Origin: Paraflavitalea soli
Lineage (GTDB): Bacteria > Bacteroidota > Bacteroidia > Chitinophagales > Chitinophagaceae
Direction of reading: 5' to 3'
NCBI RefSeq assembly: GCF_003555545.1
Contig: NZ_CP032157.1
Span: 4,468,546 to 4,532,545, forward strand
Length of the DNA: 64,000 bases
In this document: one piece after another, positions 16,873 to 25,744 of the stretch
Layout: each line of letters opens with the position of its first letter
Position numbering within the stretch: the stretch's first letter is position 1
Translations under genes and position numbers: made by a program
The notes under the pieces: generated by a model
Database searches by the model: none
What the model was told of the DNA's origin: nothing
Seen by the model: the letters and a program-made list of their open reading frames with translations, nothing else

Positions 16873-18252
16873 ATGGCAAAAACGGTATCTGCTATCTTCA
16901 AGTTCCAGGGAACGATTGAAGACTTTACTTTCGTTCACAGTCGCCGCTACAAACCTCATGTGCGTGCGCGTAAGCATTCCAAAACACCTTTTGTGATGAC
17001 AGCTGCACTGGCGGAGAGCAAGGCCCGGATGCAGCAGTGTAACCAGTACGCGAAGCCTATATTTCAGGCGCTACGGACGGAATCGCACGATGGCGGGTTA
17101 TGGTCGCGCCTGGTGAGCCGGTTGTTTGGCGAACTGAAAGCCGGTCGGTCCCTAAGCCTGGAATGCCTGCAAGGCTTTGAATGTAATTTACAACATCCGC
17201 TGGGGGAAGTGATCACGAACGGCTATGATCTTTCTGCAACGGAATCGCAAAATCAGTTGGGCATCTACGTACAGTTGCATGGGCATCCCAACGTAGAAGA
17301 CAAGATGCCGCGGACGGGTTACCAGTTGCGGTTTGTAGCGATCATACCTGATGCTGAGACTGGCACGGTTCAGCAAATGGAGGTGTTGGGTCCGCTGACG
17401 AAATACAAGGATGAACTGGTGGCGCATGACCTGAAGATTGCGTTGCCGGGGAATGATGCACCTTATATTTTACTGATGGGTATTGTGCCGCATATGCAGG
17501 GGGAAGGACCTGCGCGGATCATGAGTGATTCGGGGATGAAGGTGGTGTGGGTGGGAGGAAGGCAAGCTGTGAGCCACGAGCTGCGAGCTGCGAGCGGAAT
17601 ACAGGAGGGGATAACGAATACAAAGAATGGAATAGTTGAAGTGGTTGACTTAGTCGCTACTAGTGCTGACAATGTGGTAGCAGGCGTGCCAGCTACGAGC
17701 GGAATACAAGTGTTGGAGGATTTGGCAGTGAAGGAAATAGAAAAAGGGCCGGAGCCCTTGGTGATAGAAACGGCCGGGTGCCTGGGGAAGGGCTTGGCGG
17801 CAGGTGCTGACCAGGAGGATGCGGCCTTGATACTGCATTTCAAAAGCGGCCTGGCGGGCAGCGCCGACAACGAAAACAGTGCACTGCTTAATCCCGATAG
17901 CCATCGGGACCATGGAGCTGCAAGTGGAAGCGACGAGGTAATACTTCATAACAAAACATTTCTACATGAAAAAATAACAGCAAAAGCTGACTGCAGTATT
18001 CAATGCGGCATGAGTGCAAGGCCAAAAAGGACCGGAATAAATGCGCGGATGGCTTTAGCCGAACCTGCGCACCGAAGCTGGTGCGGGATAGATCGATGCT
18101 GGCTGGTACCAAAGCTTTATGCCGGACCGTTTTTGGCGGCAAGTGGGGGGAAGGCAGCGAGGCGGCAAGTTATAGGACATCGAGGAAAAGACGCAGTTAT
18201 CTTGCCTGGAGGTCACCTGGCTTCTATGGATGGACTTTCAACTGATGGGTGA
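16873..18252 (+). CDS. conserved Bacteroidota protein with a read-through, repeat-derived C-terminal tail
   Basis: 459 codons, but only about the first 230 look like a normal protein: MAKTVSAIFKFQGTIEDFTFVHSRRY, a basic N terminus, then a helical segment (residues about 40-95), LQGFECNLQHPLGEVI and a beta-rich part ending PARIMSDSGMKVVWVGG. From memory this resembles a family of about 250 residues common in Bacteroidota, function unknown. Exactly after this block the frame enters a 7-bp array (17567-17594), then near-copies of the array flank and an 18-bp palindrome. The remaining 220 residues look non-conserved. I infer the natural stop was lost when repeat DNA inserted, or that array length sets the C terminus. 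The N-terminal gene is well supported; the tail is probably not a real domain. Confidence 0.6.
   Translation: MAKTVSAIFKFQGTIEDFTFVHSRRYKPHVRARKHSKTPFVMTAALAESKARMQQCNQYAKPIFQALRTESHDGGLWSRLVSRLFGELKAGRSLSLECLQGFECNLQHPLGEVITNGYDLSATESQNQLGIYVQLHGHPNVEDKMPRTGYQLRFVAIIPDAETGTVQQMEVLGPLTKYKDELVAHDLKIALPGNDAPYILLMGIVPHMQGEGPARIMSDSGMKVVWVGGRQAVSHELRAASGIQEGITNTKNGIVEVVDLVATSADNVVAGVPATSGIQVLEDLAVKEIEKGPEPLVIETAGCLGKGLAAGADQEDAALILHFKSGLAGSADNENSALLNPDSHRDHGAASGSDEVILHNKTFLHEKITAKADCSIQCGMSARPKRTGINARMALAEPAHRSWCGIDRCWLVPKLYAGPFLAASGGKAARRQVIGHRGKDAVILPGGHLASMDGLSTDG
17567..17594 (+). repeat. 7-bp array inside an ORF, unit CTGCGAG
   Basis: Units CTGTGAG, CCACGAG, CTGCGAG and CTGCGAG, followed by CGGAATACA. 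The sequence GCTACGAGCGGAATACA recurs about 105 bp downstream with one difference. Gain or loss of one 7-bp unit would shift the reading frame. Confidence 0.8.
17892..17909. repeat. intergenic-type palindrome within the ORF tail
   Basis: TCCCGATAGCCATCGGGA is a 7-bp stem with a 4-nt loop. From memory, close variants (CCCGATAGCTATCGGG) are dispersed in intergenic DNA of many Bacteroidota. Its presence inside the 459-codon ORF supports the tail being non-coding in origin. Confidence 0.65.
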
Positions 18253-18418
18253 TTGGGCGGGCGAGGATGTGCGTTGGCGTAGGGTGGCATGCCGCATTAT
18301 TTTGCCGGCGGTTTTTTGATGTTTTGGGAGGAAGTAGACCGGGGCGGAACGGGCTGCGGTTGGTGGAGGAGCAGTGGATAGGCGGTGTGCGCTTATGAGG
18401 AGGATTGTTGAAAAGGCA

Positions 18419-18455
18419 CAAGGATGCCAGGCTGTGAGCCTACGGTGCATCCTTG
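18419..18455. repeat. nested inverted repeat at the edge of a low-GC island
   Basis: CAAGGATGC pairs with GCATCCTTG as an outer 9-bp stem, and AGGCT/AGCCT forms an inner hairpin. There is no T run. It lies in the 275-bp gap between the repeat-tailed ORF and the toxin remnant; the rest of that gap shows nothing recognisable. Confidence 0.55.
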
Positions 18456-18527
18456 CGCCAGTGTGGGTAACTACGCTGCAAAATCTGCCCTGCTGTTTGA
18501 GTCAATTACACTGGATTTTGTCGTCTA

Positions 18528-18950
18528 TTACTGCATGCAAAGCCCTCTTAGGTTTAATGCTACAAAAATGTCATTTATAGAGTCTCTTTCAAAAGGAATC
18601 GAAACACCATAAAAATCTATTCCAGTTATATGTGGAATAATGTTTGGAGAAATGTCAAGGTTGCCGAGTTGCTTTGGAACTCTGGACATCAGCACAAAAG
18701 GATATTCCTGTCCTATTCTTATTCGTGGACAAGGGGTAGTATCTTTTAATGATACTATTTTGAACAACCCTGCATCTTTCTTGGCATATACAACAAAAAC
18801 GTGCTTCACTGAATCAATTCTAATGACTTTATACTTGTCGCGAAAATCTGACAGGTTTATAGCTTTATTTTTAACACTTGTAGGTTCTTTTGTTGATTTA
18901 CAAGCGAAGACAAAGCAAAAAAATAGAAAGGCTAGAATTATCCTTATCAT
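18528..18950 (-). CDS. small lipoprotein, possible immunity partner
   Basis: 140 residues. The signal peptide MIRIILAFLFFCFVFAC ends in a lipobox cysteine, so this is a lipoprotein. The body has no family I recognise. Base composition is clearly more AT-rich than the neighbours, suggesting acquisition. It lies 24 bp downstream of the toxin-like fragment on the same strand, where an immunity gene would be expected; lipoprotein immunity proteins are known for some polymorphic toxins. The immunity role is inference. Confidence 0.6.
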   Translation of the reverse strand: MIRIILAFLFFCFVFACKSTKEPTSVKNKAINLSDFRDKYKVIRIDSVKHVFVVYAKKDAGLFKIVSLKDTTPCPRIRIGQEYPFVLMSRVPKQLGNLDISPNIIPHITGIDFYGVSIPFERDSINDIFVALNLRGLCMQ

Positions 18951-18974
18951 TGTTATTTTGGTTTAAAAATAAGC

Positions 18975-19478
18975 TTATTGCATGATTCTCATGATTGGTC
19001 TTTCTCTTCCTTGGGCATCCACTGCATAAAACTCTGCACCCTGAATTACGCCTGGCAACATTCCAGGAGTTGGGAACCCCATCCTGTCCAAATACCTTGA
19101 TCTTATTTCCCCTGATTGCTCAGTAGCTGCGCTGTGTGCAGCTTTATAGATTGGATTGGTTTCGCTCCCTACGCCTGCGGATACACGATTTAGCTGACTA
19201 ATCAGAGCTCCCTGATAAGCCTCAGTTACTTCATGCAAAGTATTACCTCCGGGTCTCTCAAAGAGCTCATCAGCCCTTCTGAGTACAGCTGGATTTATTT
19301 CATTTTTTGCATGTACTTCTGGAACTACTTGTCCTACAGGATTGGTAGTTCTTTCTCCTGTTACTGTATTACCCATGAAAGCTCCTCCTATCATTAAATG
19401 CCCTGTTGACGTATAGATGCCGTTTATGGAGGCACTTACTTCCACTTTCACAGAATGATCATCGATTGCAGTTACCAA
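18975..19478 (-). pseudogene. C-terminal fragment of an Rhs-type polymorphic toxin
   Basis: The frame is open from a TTG at 19478 (a stop lies three codons further upstream), giving 167 residues with no ATG and no signal peptide. It contains NPAVLRRADELF and TLHEVTEAYQGALISQ, then NPIYKAAHSAATEQSG and a C-terminal FYAVDAQGRE. From memory this HEVTEAYQGA-type segment closes Rhs-repeat proteins in Bacteroidota. The Rhs barrel, core motif and secretion signal are all missing, so this is read as a decayed or orphan toxin tip rather than a working gene. A downstream lipoprotein may be its immunity partner. AT-rich compared with the flanks. Confidence 0.5.
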
Positions 19479-19689
19479 TGCCGCCTAATGCCTTTTCGAA
19501 GATGAAATTTTAAGGAGAGGGAAGCGTTGATGAAATTATCCGGGAAGAATAATTCGGTTGCACTTTTGCCATTTGCAGATAAGCAGTGATCAAATACAGA
19601 TCATGCCGACAATTGTTTCTCATAGACAGTCAGGTTTTGAGTTGGGTAAACGAAGAAAACACTAAAATTTAATTCTCAAAGCACAAACC

Positions 19690-19752
19690 TATAATTGTGC
19701 AGTTTTGGCCCATAACTGTGCAAATTGTGGCGATAAGTGTGTAAGACAGGAT
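19690..19752. repeat. 21-bp imperfect tandem array, three units
   Basis: Three adjoining 21-bp units share the core ATAAnTGTG near their starts (units at 19690, 19711 and 19732). The second halves are less alike. The period is about two helical turns and also a multiple of 3 and 7. Confidence 0.7.
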
Positions 19753-19774
19753 GCAGGAAAGCCTTAACAGGCCA

Positions 19775-19812
19775 CAAAAAAAGAGGATGTATTGATACAC
19801 CCTCTTTTTCTA
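19775..19812 (-). terminator. terminator of the second susC/susD unit
   Basis: AAAAAGAGG-A-TGTA pairs with TACA-C-CCTCTTTTT around a 4-nt loop with one A/C mismatch, giving a T run on the minus strand. It lies 34 bp beyond the susD stop. Confidence 0.8.
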
Positions 19813-19845
19813 TTATATAAGCCAACTTAGTTTGTAATTCCCTTT

Positions 19846-21345
19846 CTATGGATTGGGGGCTGTATTGGGGTTGGCCTGGATCTCTGCGATGGGGATAGCG
19901 AATTGCCACCTTACGTCACCGGCAGGGATTTGCATGGTACCACCAACAGATGCAGAAACAAAATTGGGAACCACTGTTCTATCGAGCGCCTGGTTAAGAC
20001 GTTTCAGGTCGTAGAAACGGAAACCTTCAGCCCAAAGTTCCACTCTTCTATGGATAAGTATCTCATCAACCAGGGCTTGACCGGTATTGGTACTTTTAAC
20101 ATAGTTGGGATCACGTTTTTGAACATAAGTGAACAGGATATTTTGTGCATCAGCCTCTTTACCGGCAGTTTTGGCATAAGCCTCTGCTGCAATCAGGTAC
20201 ATTTCTGACAAACGGATATAAGGAACATCGCCAATAGTGGGTGTTGTTCTGATAGCAAATTTCCTGCTCATATAAGGTTCACGTACGTAGGTAGAAAGTG
20301 GCAGGGGAAAGTTAGCTGCCGTAGGTGCAGGTTCCCACATCTTCTTTCTTACATCAGTGTTACTGATCAAGGCATACAAGGCAGAATTAATGCGTTTTGG
20401 CCTGGACCTTATATAAGTTGTATTACCATCGTAAGATATCTGTGCCAGATAAGAGCCGAAGGTATCGCCCTGATCGGCCTGCATATAAACACCCCAGATC
20501 CATTCGGGATTGGTAATATCATTAAACCCAGCCTGGTATTGAGCAGCGCTCATTAAGGAGAAACCACCAGCATCAATTACCTGTTTTGCGAGTGTAGCGG
20601 CAGCTACATAATCCTGCATGGTAAGGGCAACTCTAGCCTTGATCGCTTTGGCAGCCACCGCCGACAAATGCGATTTTGCGATACCAGAGGGAGTTGGGCT
20701 AGTACCAAACAGGGTGATGGCCTCATCCAGGTCTTTATTGATCTGTGTATACACTTCTTCAACGGTTGACCTTGGCAGTTTCAGATCTTTCGAATTTAAT
20801 GGCATTGAAAGGCCTAACTGGCTATTGGGTTTGGTGGCGGCATCATATCTTTTTCCAAAGAGCTGCACGAGGTTGAAGTAGCTCCATGCACGCATAGCCA
20901 ATGCTTCGGCCTTCAGAAGCTTTTTATCGCTATCAGGCCCTTCGGCCTTATCAATATTGTCTACAATCGCGTTAGCGTTACCAATACAGCGATAATAGAG
21001 CCTGAACGGATAAGAAACAAAGCCGCTGGCATCACTTCTTTGACTAACCCACCCACCAGTACCGGATCCTGCGGTGGTATACCAGGTAGCCTGCGCCTGG
21101 TGAAGATCTTCGCCCATGAAATCGAGCTGCAACATTACGCCACCATGTCCGGGCTGGTTTTGATCGGAATAACGGTTAAACAGATAACGATAAATACCGT
21201 TGATGACATTTTTAGCGTTGGCTGTTGTTGCAAAAATTGAAGCTTCTGAAGCTGAGCCTGTGGGCTCAGTATCCAGCATATCCTTTTTACAGGAAGAAAG
21301 CAGTATAGTAAATAGAGAAAAAGCAATTATAGTTGTTCTTTTCAT
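19846..21345 (-). CDS. SusD/RagB family outer-membrane lipoprotein
   Basis: The chosen start gives MKRTTIIAFSLFTILLSSCKK with a lipobox cysteine, about 499 residues; an ATG eight codons upstream would spoil the signal peptide. SusD motifs include LLKAEALAMRAWSYFNLVQLFGKRYD near residue 150 and the C-terminal LVDEILIHRRVELWAEGFRFYDLKR. It is the second gene of a susC-susD pair, with a 10-bp gap to susC. No sigma or anti-sigma gene and no glycan-degrading enzyme adjoins this pair, so the ligand is unknown. Confidence 0.95.
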   Translation of the reverse strand: MKRTTIIAFSLFTILLSSCKKDMLDTEPTGSASEASIFATTANAKNVINGIYRYLFNRYSDQNQPGHGGVMLQLDFMGEDLHQAQATWYTTAGSGTGGWVSQRSDASGFVSYPFRLYYRCIGNANAIVDNIDKAEGPDSDKKLLKAEALAMRAWSYFNLVQLFGKRYDAATKPNSQLGLSMPLNSKDLKLPRSTVEEVYTQINKDLDEAITLFGTSPTPSGIAKSHLSAVAAKAIKARVALTMQDYVAAATLAKQVIDAGGFSLMSAAQYQAGFNDITNPEWIWGVYMQADQGDTFGSYLAQISYDGNTTYIRSRPKRINSALYALISNTDVRKKMWEPAPTAANFPLPLSTYVREPYMSRKFAIRTTPTIGDVPYIRLSEMYLIAAEAYAKTAGKEADAQNILFTYVQKRDPNYVKSTNTGQALVDEILIHRRVELWAEGFRFYDLKRLNQALDRTVVPNFVSASVGGTMQIPAGDVRWQFAIPIAEIQANPNTAPNP

Positions 21346-21355
21346 AATAGTAAAT

Positions 21356-24300
21356 TTAGAAAGTAACATTAATACCTGCGCTCAACAAACGATTGGGAAC
21401 GTATACAGCGCTGTTAGTACCGTTGAAATTTTCCATCGGGTTCAACCCCTTGCGTTTTGAAAACACAAACAGGTTTTCACCAGAGATGTAGAATTTCAGC
21501 TGATCGCATTTGATCTTAGACAGCAATCCCTTGCTAAAGGCATAGGAAAAAGTAGCGTTGCGCACGGCCAGGTAAGATGCATCGATCAGGAACCTGTTGG
21601 ATTGTGCGTTAAAGTTGGTAGAACCTGTGATATCAAATCTTGGGATATCAGAGATATCGCCAGGTTTTTGCCAGGATTTCAGCAAATCGGTACTCAGGGA
21701 TTTACCGTAACCAGCTGTCATATACCCTACATAGTTACCATCATAAAATTTACCACCTACCTGGTAATTCAGGAGGAATGAAAAAGTGAAATTTTTATAA
21801 GATACTGTATTGGTCAATGAACCAAAAAACTTTGGAATAGCACTTCCTGAATAATCATAGCGGGCATTGGAAGGATTGGTCGTAAAGGAATCACCTTTGA
21901 TAACCCTGATATCAGTTGTAGCAGTGGGCAATTTATAATACAATCCAGCACCATCGGCCGGGTCAACGCCATACCACTGCCTTAAGTAAAAGGCATAGAG
22001 GTCTTTACCCTGTTCAAGCCTCTTTGTTCCACTGGTAATAGCCTGACCATTCGGCAATTTGGTAATTTCATTCTTCAGGCTGGTGAAATTGACGGTCAGG
22101 TCCCATTTAACATCCTTACTCCGGATAATAGACGCATTGATCTGCGCTTCAATTCCTTTATTAGACATAGATCCGATGTTCTCTGTACGGGTAGTCACCA
22201 TGGAGGATAAACCCTGAGGGACATCAAACAACAGATCAGAAGACCCCCTGTTAAATACTTCCACACTACCAGTGATGCGATTTTGCAGTACACCGAAATC
22301 AATACCCACAGTAAAAGTCTTGTTTACTTCCCATGTCAGATCGGGGTTAGCGAGTTTGCTGGCAAGGGCGCCGGGCTCAGCAGCATTGTTCCAGCCAAGA
22401 TCATACAAAGGCTGGTATTCATAGTATGTGCTCAATCCATCATTACCCACGGTACCATAGGCTGCTCTTAATTTTAATTCGTTGAGCCAGGTAGCTGTTT
22501 TCAGGAAATCCTCCCGGGTTAAGAACCAGGATGCACCCACTGAATAGAAGTTACCCCAACGTGAATCGGGAGAGAACCGGGAAGAAGCATCTCTGCGATA
22601 AGAAAGGTCGAGGTAGTACTTTTGGTCGTAGCTATAGCTGGCACGGCTGAGGTAAGCATCTCTGCGTAACCTGTCGTACTGTCCTGAAACACCACCCAAG
22701 GTCACAAAGTTGATCAGCTCAACATTACCGTCGAGGTTCATACCCCTTCTGTTACCGCTAAAGGTATTCTCATCTACCCACTGGTTTTCATGGCCCAATA
22801 ACACTTTAACCTCATGAGGTCCGAATGTTTGACCATAATTCAACAGTTGGTTCATTGAGATCGTTCTGTACTCATTGGCCGAACGCGAAGACGTACCACC
22901 ACCGGTTACACCATCACCTACGATCTTGTTCTGGAAGGTTTTACCTCTTGTATTGTTCAGGTCAAGCCCCACATTGGTAGTAAAGGTGAAGTATTTCGCA
23001 AATTTACCTTCCAGGTATGTTCTTGCGATGATACTGTTCCTGGTTGACTGGTTGGTATTCAACTCGGTCTCATAGATCACGTGACGGCCGGGGTATGCAC
23101 TTTGGGGTCTATTCACCGCACCTGGATGCAAACCGTAATCATACATAGGATTGCCTTTCGCATCATAAATGAGTGCACCTGAAGCATCATAAGCATGCAC
23201 CGGATAAATGGGACCGATACCCCTTGCAAATACAAATGGGTTGATGATGCTGCTGGCATTGTCGGTAGTAGCGCTGGCATTATTAGCCTTCACCATCACA
23301 CCACTCAAATTAAGCCCTACTTTCAACCAGCTTTTAGCCTGGCTATTCAATACCACCCTGGCAGTAGCTCTTTCGTAATCTGATTTCATTATAAATCCAC
23401 CATCCTTGACATAGTTCAATGAAATATAATAATCACTTTTATCAGATTTGGAAGATACGTTCAAGGATACTTCATTCCTGCTGCCGTTATTGATGATACC
23501 ATCAAACCAATCAAAATCATTGTACAGCAGTTGAGCATTAGGATTCAATTTACCATCGGTACCTACGATCTGATTGGCGGGAACATTGTAAGGATTGTAC
23601 ACCAACTGCGCGGCGATGGTATTGGAAGCTTGTGTAGCAGCTGCGCTTTCTGATAAACCACCGGTACCCGAAAGTGGATACATCAAACTATTCTTCAATG
23701 CTTGCCACATTAAGGGATAATAGTCGTTGGTACCTACGCGGTCATATTCAGGAATGCCTCTTTGGGAAAAACCTGAAGTGTAGCTCAGGTTCACTTTGGG
23801 AGCACCCATTTTACCTCTTTTGGTGGTAACCATAACTACGCCATTGGCAGCTCTGGCACCATATAAGGCTGTGGAAGAGGCATCCTTTAACAAGGTTACG
23901 CTTTCAATGTCGTTGGTATTCAGATCGCCAATATAGCCTTCATAAGGAAAACCATCCACTACAAAAAGCGGATCGTTGCTTGCATTGACAGATCCAAAAC
24001 CACGGATGCGGATGGCAGCACTACTACCAGGCTGACCATTGCCTGAAGTGGTAGCAATACCAGGTGCAGCACCTGCAAGGGCCTGGGTAATGTTGGTTGT
24101 TAAGCGGGTTTCCAATTGCTCTGCACCAATTTTCGCAATGGAACCGGTAATGGAGCCCTTCTTCTGGGTACCATAGGCCACTACCACAATATCCTCCATT
24201 ATCTTATCCTCAGCATTCAGCACTACAGATAAAATTGCAGCGGAAGTAATGGATACTTCTTTTGACTCCATGCCAATTGCTGAGACAACAAGAATTTTTG

Positions 24301-24496
24301 CATTTTGAGGAACTGTGAGGGAGAAGCTTCCATCGGTCTTTGAAGTTGTTCCTGTGTTTGTTCCTTTCACAGTAATGGAGGCACTGATAACCGGAGCGCC
24401 GGTATTATCAGTAATTTTCCCGGAGACGCTTTTTTGCGCCAACAATACCCCTGAAGATAACAGGAATAGTGTTAGCATTGCTAACATTTTTCTCAT
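21356..24496 (-). CDS. SusC/RagA TonB-dependent transporter without STN domain
   Basis: 1046 residues. Signal peptide MRKMLAMLTLFLLSSGVLLAQ, then a carboxypeptidase-like domain (about 22-105; KSVSGKITDNTGAPVISASI), the TonB plug (about 113-225; AAIRIRGFGSVNASNDPLFVVDGFP) and the outer-membrane barrel ending LLSAGINVTF. Unlike the 10.4 kb homologue it lacks an STN domain, which fits the absence of sigma/FecR genes next to it. It imports a ligand captured by the SusD encoded downstream. A 12-bp palindrome lies about 90 bp upstream. Confidence 0.95.
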   Translation of the reverse strand: MRKMLAMLTLFLLSSGVLLAQKSVSGKITDNTGAPVISASITVKGTNTGTTSKTDGSFSLTVPQNAKILVVSAIGMESKEVSITSAAILSVVLNAEDKIMEDIVVVAYGTQKKGSITGSIAKIGAEQLETRLTTNITQALAGAAPGIATTSGNGQPGSSAAIRIRGFGSVNASNDPLFVVDGFPYEGYIGDLNTNDIESVTLLKDASSTALYGARAANGVVMVTTKRGKMGAPKVNLSYTSGFSQRGIPEYDRVGTNDYYPLMWQALKNSLMYPLSGTGGLSESAAATQASNTIAAQLVYNPYNVPANQIVGTDGKLNPNAQLLYNDFDWFDGIINNGSRNEVSLNVSSKSDKSDYYISLNYVKDGGFIMKSDYERATARVVLNSQAKSWLKVGLNLSGVMVKANNASATTDNASSIINPFVFARGIGPIYPVHAYDASGALIYDAKGNPMYDYGLHPGAVNRPQSAYPGRHVIYETELNTNQSTRNSIIARTYLEGKFAKYFTFTTNVGLDLNNTRGKTFQNKIVGDGVTGGGTSSRSANEYRTISMNQLLNYGQTFGPHEVKVLLGHENQWVDENTFSGNRRGMNLDGNVELINFVTLGGVSGQYDRLRRDAYLSRASYSYDQKYYLDLSYRRDASSRFSPDSRWGNFYSVGASWFLTREDFLKTATWLNELKLRAAYGTVGNDGLSTYYEYQPLYDLGWNNAAEPGALASKLANPDLTWEVNKTFTVGIDFGVLQNRITGSVEVFNRGSSDLLFDVPQGLSSMVTTRTENIGSMSNKGIEAQINASIIRSKDVKWDLTVNFTSLKNEITKLPNGQAITSGTKRLEQGKDLYAFYLRQWYGVDPADGAGLYYKLPTATTDIRVIKGDSFTTNPSNARYDYSGSAIPKFFGSLTNTVSYKNFTFSFLLNYQVGGKFYDGNYVGYMTAGYGKSLSTDLLKSWQKPGDISDIPRFDITGSTNFNAQSNRFLIDASYLAVRNATFSYAFSKGLLSKIKCDQLKFYISGENLFVFSKRKGLNPMENFNGTNSAVYVPNRLLSAGINVTF

Positions 24497-24582
24497 GCGC
24501 TAGTTTCGGTTTGTTTGGTTTATATAATCAGAGTCCTATAAAAGAATTGCAAGTCTAAGAAATGATTCCTAATAATTAACCC

Positions 24583-24594
24583 TTAGTTAACTAA
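24583..24594. promoter_or_regulatory. perfect palindrome upstream of susC, possible operator
   Basis: TTAGTTAACTAA is its own reverse complement. It lies 87 bp upstream of the susC ATG within the 289-bp AT-rich gap. It has no T run and is too short for a terminator. A regulator site is a guess; chance is possible in AT-rich DNA. Confidence 0.25.
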
Positions 24595-24785
24595 AAGTTT
24601 AAATTTTAATCGGTTTTGAGCTTCTAATTCACGCAAAATTGATACCCGTCAACAAATTTATCCATATTATTATTCTTCCTATTGCGTAGTTTTATAATAG
24701 CACACGATAACTTTAACGGTATAGAAACTGATACAATGCAGGTCCAGCCTGGATTTGCGCAATATGAGGATGAGAACGGGATGGA

Positions 24786-25541
24786 TCATTTCATTTTTGC
24801 TGTATATACTTTTGTATCATAACTGATCCTGATGACATCATTTTGCTGGTACTGATCATATAGACCCCGGAGATCATTAATCATTTCATCATAACCTGCA
24901 TCATGCACAGCAGGCATATAGGAAGAAGAGAGCAGGCGGCCTTTCAAGCCATCGAAGTTGAAGCGTTGCTCGTTGGAGAATATTTTCAGTTGTACGGGCC
25001 AGGGAGCGAAGAATGCTGCGATATGTTCCAGGTCGATGTTGCGATGATCTACTTTCACGTAATCCCTGGCATGTTTTACAATCAATGCATCGTAGTCGAT
25101 CTCAAATGCAGACCGCGTGTTCCGCTCATTCCACATCAAGACTACGAGCCCTTTTGCTTTTAATATGCGCTTAAATTCCAGTTTACATTTTTCGACATGG
25201 AACCAATGAAAAGCCTGTCCTGCTATGATAGCGTCTATGCTTTCGTTTTGCAAGGTGGTATTTTCGGCGGTAGCCAGCACAGGATGGAAGGCAGGAAAAT
25301 GGCCCAACAACTCTTTGGCTTTGGTGAGCATGGCTTCATTGGGCTCTACGGCCCACACTTCATATGCTACCTGGAGAAATAAGGCAGTGGAGATACCGGT
25401 ACCCGCTCCAATATCCGCGATGACCTTACCGGGCCACAAGGCAAATTGCTCCTGCAAATAAGTGACCAGTTCCACAGGATACTGGGGCCGGTATTTGACA
25501 TAGTCCTCTACGCGGTTGGTAAATCTTTTAGTGCTGTCCAT
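24786..25541 (-). CDS. class I SAM-dependent methyltransferase
   Basis: The chosen start MDSTKRFTNRVEDYVKYRPQYP gives about 251 residues and is the normal beginning of this UbiE/Methyltransf_11-like group; the frame extends 40 codons upstream without protein-like sequence. The SAM site is VIADIGAGTGISTALFL near residue 45, with the acidic residue in VWAVEPNEAML and the post-motif IDAIIAGQAFHWF. It probably methylates a small molecule; the substrate is unknown. It stands alone, divergent from the conserved small-protein/VOC pair. Confidence 0.85.
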   Translation of the reverse strand: MDSTKRFTNRVEDYVKYRPQYPVELVTYLQEQFALWPGKVIADIGAGTGISTALFLQVAYEVWAVEPNEAMLTKAKELLGHFPAFHPVLATAENTTLQNESIDAIIAGQAFHWFHVEKCKLEFKRILKAKGLVVLMWNERNTRSAFEIDYDALIVKHARDYVKVDHRNIDLEHIAAFFAPWPVQLKIFSNEQRFNFDGLKGRLLSSSYMPAVHDAGYDEMINDLRGLYDQYQQNDVIRISYDTKVYTAKMK

Positions 25542-25598
25542 AGTAGTAAAGTTACCCAATCCTGCCGGGTTTAATGGGCAATGGCGGGGTACATTAAT

Positions 25599-25630
25599 TT
25601 TGCCGGATCTATAATCTCCACTTATATTTG
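25599..25630 (+). promoter_or_regulatory. Bacteroidota-type promoter for the 25.7 kb gene pair
   Basis: TTTG at 25599-25602 and TATATTTG at 25623-25630 are separated by 20 bp, an exact fit to TTTG-N19-21-TAnnTTTG. Transcription would start near 25637, about 108 bp before the first ATG. Confidence 0.75.
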
Positions 25631-25744
25631 CAGGAGGTGGAAGGGCCGCCTGTTCCCACAAAAGATAAACTCACCCTATTATTTCTTCTATGATGGTTTG
25701 TTAATTTCCGCCAACAAGTGGGTGATTGGCCTACAGGAAATTAT

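Larger units (their letters stand above)
19479..19845. other. gene-free stretch behind the second susD gene
   Basis: 367 bp without a gene. It carries the terminator of the susC/susD pair and a 21-bp tandem array. The part from 19479 to about 19680 has stops in all frames and may be the decayed upstream portion of the toxin region. Confidence 0.65.

Noticed and set aside
19690-19752. possible CRISPR array
   Set aside because: Units are contiguous with no spacers and are imperfect; no cas genes are present.
19676-19909. minus-strand ORF with LHxYxxx heptapeptide repeats
   Set aside because: It overlaps the susD 3' end and its terminator; the peptide repeat is a by-product of the 21-bp DNA repeat.
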